A DNA stretch of 5,967 bases from CAYLOP01 sp964385305 (GCA_964385305.1 CAYLOP010000177.1:1-5967); one strand, 5' to 3'; positions 1 through 5,331 are shown, counted from the first letter of the stretch. The notes: a model not told the origin generated them from the letters alone. Translations and numbers: made by a program.

Positions 1-145
1 TCCCATCCACCAGGTAAACGCATTTGAGCCTCCGCGTTTCATCAAAAATATTTGTACGCATTATAACACTCTCGCGTGTCTTTGTGGGGAGATGCTTGCG
101 CCACGTTCCAGCGTCTGATACACTCGCCACATCGAAGCCGGCACG

Positions 146-191
146 TCCGGGTTATCCTCCATTACAATGTGATTGCAGGTCAGAACCCGGA
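146..191 (+). repeat. Stem-loop upstream of dnaX
   Basis: TCCGGGTT (146-153) is the exact reverse complement of AACCCGGA (184-191), giving a GC-rich 8-bp stem around a 30-nt loop. TTTGTGAT follows the right arm, so it has only a short T-run. It could be a weak terminator for whatever lies upstream, or a 5' leader element of dnaX, since it ends 37 bases before the start codon. Arms of this length with a loop this large are expected a few times by chance in 6 kb, so a function is inference only. Confidence 0.3.
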
Positions 192-216
192 TTTGTGATA
201 GGATCGGTAGGCCATC

Positions 217-220
217 GAGG
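217..220 (+). promoter_or_regulatory. Shine-Dalgarno deciding the dnaX start
   Basis: GAGG at 217-220 lies 8 nt before the ATG at 229 but only 2 nt before the in-frame ATG at 223. The normal spacing favours 229, which also gives an N-terminus (MTQALYRKWRP) resembling that of known DnaX proteins. Confidence 0.6.
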
Positions 221-228
221 CGATGACA

Positions 229-1833
229 ATGACGCAAGCTCTGTATCGAAAATGGAGACCGCGTTCGTGGGAAGAGGTTGTTGGTCAGGATCATATCATT
301 CAGACCTTGCGTAATGCTGTCGCTGGAGAGCGCGTCGCCCATGCCTTCCTCTTTGCAGGTCCAAGGGGCACTGGAAAGACGACAACAGCCCGCCTCCTAG
401 CAAAGGCGGTCAATTGCTTGCATGAATCCCTCGCTGAACGCCCCTGTAATGCATGTGATCACTGTACCGCGATCAATGAAGGCCGCTTCCTTGACCTGAT
501 TGAAATCGATGCCGCTTCGAACACCAGCGTGGAGGATGTCCGCGATCTGCGGGATAAGATCAATTTCTCGCCCAATGAAGGACGCTATAAGGTCTATATC
601 ATCGACGAAGTGCACATGCTCTCAACCGCGGCGTTCAATGCGATTCTGAAAACACTGGAAGAGCCGCCCGGCCATGCGATCTTTGTGTTGGCCACAACCG
701 AAGTGCACAAAATCCCGGCGACAGTTCTCTCACGATGTCAGCGGCATGAGTTCCGTCGCTTGCCAGTAGCCACGATTGTCGAATACCTGATGCCGATGGT
801 AGAACGGGAAGGCTTAGAGGTCGACCGGGATGCGTTGGAGATCATCGCTCGCCAGGCCACGGGGAGTCTGCGCGATGCGATCTCTTTGGTGGATCAATTG
901 GCTTCTACAGGTCAACGCGTAACGCTCGATTTAGCGCAGGAGGTCTTGGGGACAGCGGCAAGTGAGGCGGTCCGAGGTGTGGTGAATGCCTTTATCGATC
1001 AAGACGCTTCTCGTGGGCTTACACTGATCAATGAAGCACTGGATCGTGGGACAGACCCACGTCAATTCGCTCGGCAAGTGGTCAGCTACCTGCGGGGGTT
1101 GTTGCTGGTAAGAATGGATAATGCCGACCTGGTAGATGCGCCGCTCGACACCCGCAAGGAGATGTCTGGCCAGGTCGATCGGATTGACTTACCCGCTTTA
1201 CTGAGAGCGATCCAGGCGTTTGGGCAAGCAGCAGGAGAACGCCGCCTACATTGGCATTCCGCCCTACCACTGGAGCTGGCGTTTGTAGAGGCAATGGGGC
1301 GGACTGATGTGAAGCCCCCCTCATCATCACCTTCTCCCTCTGTTAAACCCCAAGTGGAAGAGGCACCTGAGCGCGCGCAGCAACCGAAGACGGAAATAAG
1401 TTCACCTCCCCCAACAAGAACCGTAAAGGCGCAGGGAGATGGTTTGAAGTTTCGGGACATTATGAGTGTCTGGAGCGAGGTGTTATCTTCGGCAAGACGC
1501 TATGACGTCCGTGCACAAGCCTTACTCAATTCTTGCCGTCCCTTGGGTCTGGAATCAGGTGCGCTGATCATCGGTTTTAGCAGCGACTTGCTCCGAGAAA
1601 AAATGGAGAAGGGACACAACATGTCCACGGCAAAGACGGCGCTCCAAGAGGTCCTTGGCGTTGCCATCGGTTTGCGATGTGTCCTGGCCGATTCCTGGAC
1701 GGGCTGCGAAACGACCTCAGACGAGCTGCCTCCGATGGAGGATGGTGGAATGGTTTCGACTGCGCTGCGTGACCTTGGCGGGCAGGTGGTCACCGTCGAA
1801 CGAATGCCGCATAAAGGCGGCCAGGATATGTGA
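229..1833 (+). CDS. dnaX: DNA polymerase III subunit gamma/tau (DnaX)
   Basis: This is the clamp-loader ATPase of the replicative DNA polymerase. It uses ATP to load the beta sliding clamp and, as tau, ties the loader to the polymerase and helicase. In the 534-residue product I see the N-terminal LYRKWRP signature, Walker A GPRGTGKT (44-51), four zinc-binding cysteines (63, 73, 76, 79), Walker B VYIIDE (122-127), a LATTE sensor-1 segment, the SRC arginine-finger motif (168-170) and a GSLRDA sensor-2 region (212-217). A Pro/Ser-rich linker (about 359-405) then leads to a C-terminal tau-type domain (about 406-490). That domain means the full-length product is tau-like. The first in-frame ATG is at 223, but ribosome-binding-site spacing favours 229. 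The gene heads the dnaX-ybaB-recR cluster. The family assignment is secure; the exact start is not. Confidence 0.97.
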   Translation: MTQALYRKWRPRSWEEVVGQDHIIQTLRNAVAGERVAHAFLFAGPRGTGKTTTARLLAKAVNCLHESLAERPCNACDHCTAINEGRFLDLIEIDAASNTSVEDVRDLRDKINFSPNEGRYKVYIIDEVHMLSTAAFNAILKTLEEPPGHAIFVLATTEVHKIPATVLSRCQRHEFRRLPVATIVEYLMPMVEREGLEVDRDALEIIARQATGSLRDAISLVDQLASTGQRVTLDLAQEVLGTAASEAVRGVVNAFIDQDASRGLTLINEALDRGTDPRQFARQVVSYLRGLLLVRMDNADLVDAPLDTRKEMSGQVDRIDLPALLRAIQAFGQAAGERRLHWHSALPLELAFVEAMGRTDVKPPSSSPSPSVKPQVEEAPERAQQPKTEISSPPPTRTVKAQGDGLKFRDIMSVWSEVLSSARRYDVRAQALLNSCRPLGLESGALIIGFSSDLLREKMEKGHNMSTAKTALQEVLGVAIGLRCVLADSWTGCETTSDELPPMEDGGMVSTALRDLGGQVVTVERMPHKGGQDM

Positions 1834-1912
1834 TTGTCGTTTGTATTTGCGTTTGAGGTTCTCGTGAGGTCGCATTTCGAGAAAGCGAAAATCCGCGCTG
1901 GTGCTGCATTGT

Positions 1913-1993
1913 ATGATTGCTACCCCAGAAGCCATACACCCCGTTGAGTCGCAACAGCAAGATCGTTTGACGGAAGCATGGAGAGAGGCTTGA
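1913..1993 (+). CDS. Possible 26-residue leader peptide before ybaB
   Basis: This short ORF encodes a hydrophilic peptide beginning MIATPEAIHP and ending RLTEAWREA. I recognise no family. It fills the right half of the unusually long dnaX-ybaB gap. Its TGA (1991-1993) shares its A with the ybaB ATG at 1993 (TGATG), the arrangement expected for translational coupling, and the ybaB Shine-Dalgarno lies inside its last codons. Against it, there is no clear Shine-Dalgarno before 1913. A GTG at 1901 is an in-frame alternative, also without a good site, and an ORF this short arises easily by chance. TATGAT at 1912-1917 overlaps its start and could instead be a -10 element, though it lacks a convincing -35. 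Confidence 0.25.
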   Translation: MIATPEAIHPVESQQQDRLTEAWREA

Positions 1994-2328
1994 TGAGCAA
2001 AGGAAAAGGGTCGAAACGCGGGCAGCTAGGTATGCTTGCACAGGTGCAGAAATTGCAAGAGAATTTGGCCCGCGCCCAAGCTGAGTTGGCTGATGAAACC
2101 GTCGAGGCGACCGCGGGAGGCGGCGTGGTGCGAGTCGTCATGAGCGGGACGCAGGAGTGTAAGGCTGTGGTGATCGAGCCGCAGTTGCTGGAAGAGGGGG
2201 ACGTAGAGATGCTGCAAGATCTCCTTCTCCTTGCGGTGAACCAGGCCATTCAAGATTCACAGGCATTCGCGGCAAGTAAACTTGGCCCGCTGACAGGCGG
2301 GTTAGGTCTCCCGGGGATCGGTGGATGA
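1993..2328 (+). CDS. ybaB: YbaB/EbfC family nucleoid-associated protein
   Basis: This small DNA-binding protein of the YbaB/EbfC family is thought to act as a dimer on the nucleoid. The family usually sits between dnaX and recR, as here. The 111-residue product has a Lys/Arg-rich start (SKGKGSKRG), a long amphipathic helix (about 14-36, VQKLQENLARAQAELAD), then TVEATAGGGVVRVVMSG (37-52), which matches the conserved family core. A helical C-terminal half and a Gly/Pro-rich tail ending GLPGIGG complete it. I chose the ATG at 1993 because GGAG (1980-1983) and GAGG (1985-1988) sit upstream of it, 9 and 4 nt away. The ATG at 1978 would add five residues and has only a weak GGAA site. The stop overlaps the recR start by 4 bases, so the two are almost certainly cotranscribed and coupled. 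Confidence 0.93.
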   Translation: MSKGKGSKRGQLGMLAQVQKLQENLARAQAELADETVEATAGGGVVRVVMSGTQECKAVVIEPQLLEEGDVEMLQDLLLLAVNQAIQDSQAFAASKLGPLTGGLGLPGIGG

Positions 2329-2927
2329 GCTCCGCGGTCCCTCCACCCGTCCTTCGTCTGGTCGAGGCGTTCGCACGCCTTCCAGGAATCGGATCCAAGA
2401 CCGCCTCACGGCTGACCTACTACTTGCTGCGCTCGCCCGAGAGTGAAAGCAAGGAGTTGGCGCAAGCCTTAATGGACATCCATGAAGGTACGACACTATG
2501 TTCGGTTTGTTATAACATCACGGTAGATGTTCCCTGCGCTGTTTGCTCGGATACAGCACGCGATCATGAGCTGGTGTGTGTAGTAGAAGAACCCTTGGAT
2601 GTAGTAGCGATCGAGCGGACCGGTCTCTTCCGCGGTCGCTATCATGTCCTGCATGGCGCGATCTCGCCTGTGGAAGGCGTCGGACCGGAGAGTTTGCGTA
2701 TCGAGGAGCTGATAGCCAGAGTCCCTCAGGAAGGTATCAAGGAGTTAATCTTGGCGATGAACCCCACCATGGAGGGGGAGGCTACGGTGATGTTCATCAA
2801 GCAGCGGCTATCCAGTCACCAGGTCCGCTTAACGAGACTTGCCCGTGGGCTTCCCTCCGGTGGCGACCTGGAATATGCAGATGTGACCACACTCTCTCAA
2901 GCTTTACAGGGGAGGATGGAAGTCTAG
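2325..2927 (+). CDS. recR: Recombination mediator RecR
   Basis: RecR works in the RecFOR pathway, helping load RecA onto SSB-coated single-stranded gaps during recombinational repair. At 200 residues it has the usual family length. It carries the helix-hairpin-helix segment LPGIGSKTASRL (19-30), a C4 zinc finger (Cys59, 62, 71, 74), and a Toprim domain starting VCVVEEPLDVVAIE (84-97). The signature RGRYHVLHGAISPVEGVGP follows (103-121), then AMNPTMEGEAT (144-154), and the closing GLPSGGDLEYADVTTLSQAL (175-194). Toprim acidic residues Glu88 and Glu89 are present. Met145 takes the place of the Thr found in the ATNPT version I know best. The start overlaps ybaB through ATGA, indicating coupling. 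No terminator follows, so transcription may continue into the next genes. Confidence 0.97.
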   Translation: MSSAVPPPVLRLVEAFARLPGIGSKTASRLTYYLLRSPESESKELAQALMDIHEGTTLCSVCYNITVDVPCAVCSDTARDHELVCVVEEPLDVVAIERTGLFRGRYHVLHGAISPVEGVGPESLRIEELIARVPQEGIKELILAMNPTMEGEATVMFIKQRLSSHQVRLTRLARGLPSGGDLEYADVTTLSQALQGRMEV

Positions 2928-2947
2928 TCAGCGGGGCTTTCTCTCCC

Positions 2948-3055
2948 ATGCAACCCTCGCGTTTGCCACCGAAGCAGTCGCGTGAGCGCCAACTGGAAGG
3001 TCTCATTCCACCGATTAATGACAAAGCGATTAACATGTTCGAGGATGAATCCTGA
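2948..3055 (+). CDS. Possible 35-residue small protein after recR
   Basis: This short ORF lies in the 130-bp gap between recR and the MetH-activation-like gene. The product begins MQPSRLPPKQSRERQLEGL and ends INDKAINMFEDES: basic at the front, acidic at the end, with no membrane segment. I recognise no family. In favour, it avoids rare codons such as AGA, AGG, ATA, CTA and TTA, and it stops only 2 bases before an in-frame ATG (3058) of the next gene, as in a tightly packed operon. GGGG (2934-2937) sits 10 nt upstream as a mediocre ribosome-binding site. Against, it is short, and the same frame stays open back through recR, so it may simply be leftover open frame. Confidence 0.3.
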   Translation: MQPSRLPPKQSRERQLEGLIPPINDKAINMFEDES

Positions 3056-3080
3056 CCATGCGCGGGTATGATGCAATTCA

Positions 3081-3086
3081 AGAGGA
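3081..3086 (+). promoter_or_regulatory. Shine-Dalgarno for the GTG start at 3094
   Basis: AGAGGA at 3081-3086 lies 7 nt before GTG 3094. The competing ATG at 3058 has only GAGG (3041-3044), 13 nt away, which is too far. This favours the GTG start unless ATG 3058 is reached by reinitiation after the small ORF that stops at 3055. Confidence 0.45.
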
Positions 3087-3093
3087 ACCTCCA

Positions 3094-3834
3094 GTGACAT
3101 CAAGTCAGCCTGAGGATGTTGAACTCACAGCCTTTGAGCGATCGAGCGGGGTCATCGCGCCTCCCGTCGCTGAAATTATCCCCGACTTCTACGTTCTGTG
3201 GCCAGAGGAACCTGGTCGGGGGAGCGGTGCGCATCATAAGTTTCGGCAGATCCAAGAGCAGGTTTTGGCGGAGAGCCTTAAGCTTATCTCGCCAAAAGCC
3301 GTTTGGGCGAGGGTGGCTGATTGCGATGTGGAGAGGATCGTCTCTCCCGGAGTCCCGGAAGCGATCCTTGAGAAGACTGATGCGTTCATTGGCGTGATCT
3401 GTACGATTGGCGGCGAACTCGATGACCGCGTGCGACACCACTTTCAGAGACACGATACCACACGTGGCTACTTCCTGGATCAGGTCGGCTCGATTGCCGT
3501 GGCTGCGCTTGCACAGCATGTGACATCGAATATTTGCGATGGTTATAGTGCCGTGCGCTGGGCCCCGGGGGACTGCGATGAAGATTGGGCTCTGAATGCG
3601 CAACGCGAGCTTTTTAATCGGGTTCCTGGGGAAGGTATCGGCGTTGAACTTACATCGCATAACGTGATGAAGCCGGTGAAATCTCTATCGTATATGCTCT
3701 TGGTGGGTGCGGAACCATCAAGCGGGGCATGCTTCATCGACTGTACATCTTGTGTCTGGCAGGGCAGGTGCAAAGCACAAGGAAAGCCCATCGCAGCGGG
3801 TGGTGAGCGTTTGGGCTCCTTGGGCAAGGGATGA
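3094..3834 (+). CDS. Stand-alone MetH activation-domain-like protein
   Basis: The 246-residue product resembles the C-terminal activation domain of cobalamin-dependent methionine synthase, in the stand-alone form found in some bacteria. In MetH this domain binds S-adenosylmethionine to remethylate inactivated cob(II)alamin. Supporting segments, counted from the GTG start, are ISPKAVWARV (65-74), ICTIGGELDDRV (102-113), a GYFLDQVGSIAVAALAQHV helix (125-143), RWAPGDCDEDWALNAQRELF (155-174) and a GIGVELTSHNVMKPVKSLS stretch (181-199). The SAM-binding RxxPGY pattern is present except that Asp replaces Tyr (RWAPGD). A C-terminal cluster (Cys213, 217, 220, 226; spacing C-x3-C-x2-C-x5-C) suggests a metal or Fe-S site. 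No corrinoid-binding or methyltransferase domain is nearby, so its partner must lie elsewhere. An ATG at 3058 would add 12 residues. The family call is good; the reaction is inferred. Confidence 0.8.
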   Translation: MTSSQPEDVELTAFERSSGVIAPPVAEIIPDFYVLWPEEPGRGSGAHHKFRQIQEQVLAESLKLISPKAVWARVADCDVERIVSPGVPEAILEKTDAFIGVICTIGGELDDRVRHHFQRHDTTRGYFLDQVGSIAVAALAQHVTSNICDGYSAVRWAPGDCDEDWALNAQRELFNRVPGEGIGVELTSHNVMKPVKSLSYMLLVGAEPSSGACFIDCTSCVWQGRCKAQGKPIAAGGERLGSLGKG

Positions 3835-4049
3835 GGAACTCCTCTCGACGTCGGAGCGGGTTTGACCCTCACCGGCGGATCCAACAACGATTTCCAAAGG
3901 CATTCGATTGCCCCTTAACGCAGAGCCTGCTTGCGCGTGGGTGATGTCCTGGTGTATGCTGGTGTCGTTCCGATATACAGATCAATGAAGAATTAGTGAC
4001 GCAATCAAGGTTTCCATGGCTGGCAGTAGAATGGCCAGGAAGGTGGGTG
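3835..4049. other. Intergenic region before the lipoprotein gene
   Basis: About 215 bp hold no supported gene. GTG 3996 opens the lipoprotein frame early, but its extra 18 residues would spoil the signal peptide. Small inverted repeats (GAGG-AACT-CCTC at 3833-3844, GGGT-TTG-ACCC at 3858-3868) are too short and lack a T-run, so no terminator is called for the gene before. The right end carries the candidate promoter listed separately. Confidence 0.5.
3931..3960 (+). promoter_or_regulatory. Candidate sigma-70 promoter of the lipoprotein gene
   Basis: TTGCGC (3931-3936) is followed after 18 bp by TATGCT (3955-3960), with TG directly in front of the -10. The -35 keeps only TTG and the -10 matches four of six. 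It faces the lipoprotein gene and would give a leader of roughly 80 nt. A CTGGTGT direct repeat (3949-3955 and 3959-3965), spaced 10 bp apart, overlaps the -10. Confidence 0.35.
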
Positions 4050-4844
4050 ATGATGATTCGTAACCGATACCTGTTGATCATGGTATGCATGCTTGTGCTC
4101 GCTGGTTTTGCGTGTGATGCCCCATTTGGTAGATCGAGCACGCAACCGCCTCCCCAAACCGTAGAAGGTGGACCCCAAGCCGGTACGCCAGAGACGCCGA
4201 CTCAAAAACCGTCGCCAAGCCCGATTCCCCCGACCGCGACGGATGTCCCTCCGCCGACCCTCACGCCGACATTCACGCCAACCCCAACCCCAGCTGATCC
4301 GTATGTATCGCCCATCGATAAAGATATCCTGTGCTATTTCGGACCTGGGGATGATTATCTCGTGGATGGGGGGTTGCTGCTTGGGGAGAGCGTACCTGTG
4401 GTAGGGCGGGATGAGTGGTCGCAATGGTGGCAGATTGAGAACCCGAGGCGGGAGGGGAAATTCTGCTGGGTCTCCGCGGATGAAACAAGTATTGCTGGTG
4501 ACCCGATGCTCGCTGAGATCGTACCGCCACCCGTGAACTTCGTCACGTACGTCGAAGTCAGCTTGCACCCGAGCACGATCAGCCTTTCACCATGCGTATT
4601 CCCGACGACTTTCGATGTGAGTTTTAGCGTAGAAGTAACGGGACCTTGCACCGTGAAGCTGCAGAGGTCGTTAAGTGACGGCGGCAGTGCCCCGGTCGAG
4701 ACGGTAAACTTCACACAAGGCGGGACGAGGAGTTTCTCCGATTATTACCGGGTAGGCTCTGTCGGGGAACACTGGTTTCAGGTGCAGGTGATCAGTCCGA
4801 ATAGTATCTCTGCCAAGGGCTATGGCAAGGTTGTCTGCCCATAA
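4050..4844 (+). CDS. Probable secreted lipoprotein with SH3-like domain
   Basis: The 264-residue product starts with a signal peptide: basic n-region MMIRNR, then a hydrophobic core (7-21) ending AGFAC with Cys22 as the likely lipidated residue. The lipobox is atypical, with Gly at -3 and Phe at -2. Residues about 31-83 form a Thr/Pro-rich linker containing TLTPTFTPTPTP, which would hold the folded part away from the membrane. Residues about 85-155 resemble a bacterial SH3-type domain: Cys95, FGPGDDY, VPVVGR, WWQIENP and FCWVS with Cys139, where the two cysteines may pair. The remainder (161-264) looks like a beta-rich, possibly Ig-like domain with Cys182, 200 and 263. I chose ATG 4050 because AGGA (4037-4040) and AAGGT are well placed and it gives a clean signal peptide. 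Linker plus SH3-like layouts are common in Chloroflexota surface proteins. The ligand is unknown. Confidence 0.85.
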   Translation: MMIRNRYLLIMVCMLVLAGFACDAPFGRSSTQPPPQTVEGGPQAGTPETPTQKPSPSPIPPTATDVPPPTLTPTFTPTPTPADPYVSPIDKDILCYFGPGDDYLVDGGLLLGESVPVVGRDEWSQWWQIENPRREGKFCWVSADETSIAGDPMLAEIVPPPVNFVTYVEVSLHPSTISLSPCVFPTTFDVSFSVEVTGPCTVKLQRSLSDGGSAPVETVNFTQGGTRSFSDYYRVGSVGEHWFQVQVISPNSISAKGYGKVVCP

Positions 4845-4942
4845 GAGGGAGTCCTGATTTCATGAGGTAATTTGGTAGATCATGATCCCGCAGCGGACCA
4901 CAGGCTTACACTGGACCGAAGTCGCTGTGTCTATGCTATCAA

Positions 4943-4958
4943 TTAATCGGTCGATTAA
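4943..4958. repeat. AT-rich inverted repeat, possible operator
   Basis: TTAATCG (4943-4949) and CGATTAA (4952-4958) are exact reverse complements separated by GT. The 16-bp element overlaps the first two bases of the terminator stem. Its form suits a dimeric regulator, but no promoter lies alongside it on the + strand. It may just extend the terminator's A/T-rich flank, which would serve as a U-rich tract for transcription from the right. Confidence 0.35.
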
Positions 4959-4998
4959 ACGATGAGGAGCATTCATGATGCTCCTCATCGTTTTGTAT
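4957..4998 (+). terminator. Strong intrinsic terminator after the lipoprotein gene
   Basis: A perfect 16-bp stem pairs 4957-4972 (AAACGATGAGGAGCAT) with 4978-4993 (ATGCTCCTCATCGTTT) around the loop TCATG, and TGTAT follows the stem's final TTT. It lies 112 nt after the lipoprotein stop, so it should end that transcript and insulate the rRNA region from read-through. The A-rich left arm gives a matching T-run on the other strand, so it could work in both directions. Confidence 0.85.
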
Positions 4999-5111
4999 AT
5001 TGGCAATACAAGTGCGTATCGCCCCGGCATCTTGAGGTCTGGGTCCTCTGAGGGCATGGAGACTTCGATGCAAGGCGTTGTCAACGTTCATAGAATGTGT
5101 TTATTCGTACC

Positions 5112-5141
5112 TTGACACTTCTTCGGTGTGGCCTGTATAAT
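5112..5141 (+). promoter_or_regulatory. Consensus sigma-70 promoter (P1) upstream of rRNA
   Basis: TTGACA (5112-5117) and TATAAT (5136-5141) are both perfect hexamers, 18 bp apart. Transcription would start near 5148. The bases after the -10 (AATAGTC) are A/T-rich, unlike the G/C-rich discriminator typical of stringently controlled rRNA promoters. It lies about 190 bp before a second promoter facing the 16S gene, so it is either the upstream member of a tandem rRNA pair or the promoter of a separate short RNA. Confidence 0.75.
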
Positions 5142-5147
5142 AATAGT

Positions 5148-5295
5148 CACACAGTCATGGCACGGTCTAGTCTGCCCAAGGCGGCAGAAAGACCTGGACA
5201 ACACAATATTGTGGGGCGTCAGAGACCGGGGCCCGAGGCTCGCTTGGTCTGTCACCTAGCCGATGTTGGCATGTCGAGCATCGGCAGTTTCTATC
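5148..5295 (+). ncRNA. Candidate structured RNA or rRNA leader segment
   Basis: A transcript from the 5112 promoter would fold into three hairpins in a row. The first (5164-5194) pairs GGTCT with AGACC, then after a small internal loop TCTGCC with GGCAGA. The second (5223-5250) pairs AGACC with GGTCT, enclosing GGGCC-CGA-GGCTC with one G-U pair. The third (5259-5285) pairs GCCGATG with CATCGGC and is followed by AGTTTCTATCT, a poor but T-rich tail. GGTCT of the first hairpin can also pair with AGACC of the second, and vice versa, so two alternative folds exist. I recognise no known RNA family. It could be the distal leader of the rRNA operon or an independent small RNA. Both ends are inferred. 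Confidence 0.35.
5202..5213. repeat. 12-bp perfect palindrome
   Basis: CACAATATTGTG is its own reverse complement and lies about 55 bp downstream of the likely P1 start, between the first two predicted hairpins. It could be an operator. Roughly one or two such palindromes are expected by chance in a window of this size, so position is its only support. Confidence 0.3.
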
Positions 5296-5302
5296 TGTCC
5301 CC

Positions 5303-5331
5303 TTGACAGCGGCCAGGGCGAGTGATAAGAT
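5303..5331 (+). promoter_or_regulatory. rRNA promoter (P2)
   Basis: TTGACA (5303-5308, perfect) is followed after 17 bp by TAAGAT (5326-5331, four of six, keeping the key T, A and final T). The start would be near 5338, about 105 nt before the mature 16S 5' end. The discriminator TTCGCCC is G/C-rich, as expected for an rRNA promoter repressed in the stringent response. Short inverted repeats overlap both hexamers: CTGTC/GACAG (5295-5299, 5305-5309) over the -35, and AGGGCGA/TCGCCCT (5315-5321, 5333-5339) around the -10. Confidence 0.7.

Larger units (their letters stand above)
1..228. other. Non-coding region upstream of dnaX
   Basis: I see no supported gene here. The open frames that cross this stretch run on into dnaX in the wrong frame or lie antisense to it, and their translations look like no known family. 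The first 27 bases could hold the tail of an upstream + strand gene, because one frame ends in TGA at 25-27, but nothing confirms it. A weak sigma-70-like candidate is TTGCGC (96-101) with a 17-bp spacer to TACACT (119-124); the -35 matches only the TTG. The conserved SRP RNA loop (a GGAAGG...AGCAG-like segment) is absent, which I checked because SRP RNA lies next to dnaX in some bacteria. Confidence 0.5.
4845..5111. other. Non-coding region after the lipoprotein gene
   Basis: Apart from the inverted repeat and terminator listed separately, I see nothing interpretable here. A 74-codon frame on the - strand (4860-5084) runs straight through the terminator hairpin, has no recognisable product, and is rejected as a gene. 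The stretch 5010-5100 shows no ORF, promoter or strong hairpin. The 20 or so bases before 5112 are fairly A/T-rich and could act as an upstream element for the promoter there. Confidence 0.5.

Noticed and set aside
1..222. SRP RNA (ffs/scr) next to dnaX, suggested by CAGGTCAG and CCGG at 176-190
   Set aside because: The conserved GGAAGG...AGCAG-type core loop is missing on both strands.
24..342. ORFs on both strands overlapping the start of dnaX
   Set aside because: Their 3' parts lie inside the certain dnaX coding region in other frames, and the translations show no family features.
1598..1603. A6 run late in dnaX as a programmed frameshift site like that making gamma in E. coli
   Set aside because: The in-frame codons are GAA AAA ATG, which do not fit the X XXY YYZ slippery pattern, and the run lies within the C-terminal tau domain. 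A6 is short for transcriptional slippage.
3100..3660. 186-codon ORF antisense to the MetH-activation-like gene
   Set aside because: It is long but fully antisense to a gene with clear family motifs, and its translation resembles nothing known.
3846..3884. GC-rich stretch around GGAGCGGGTTTGACCC as a degenerate dispersed repeat
   Set aside because: It loosely recalls dispersed hairpin repeats, but only a 4-bp stem can form and no second copy exists in the window. A genome-wide search would settle it.
3949..3965. CTGGTGT direct repeat overlapping the candidate lipoprotein promoter
   Set aside because: Seven-base repeats 10 bp apart are common by chance, and no further copy or symmetry supports an operator.
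4005..4568. 187-codon ORF antisense to the lipoprotein gene
   Set aside because: Its Arg/Gly/Trp-rich composition is what the reverse strand of a Thr/Pro-rich linker gives, so it is a shadow of the real gene.
4878..4887. 10-bp palindrome GATCATGATC
   Set aside because: Several such palindromes are expected by chance in 6 kb, and it is not next to any promoter.
4860..5084. 74-codon ORF on the - strand in the lipoprotein-rRNA gap
   Set aside because: It crosses the perfect terminator hairpin, has no recognisable product, and is of a length expected by chance.
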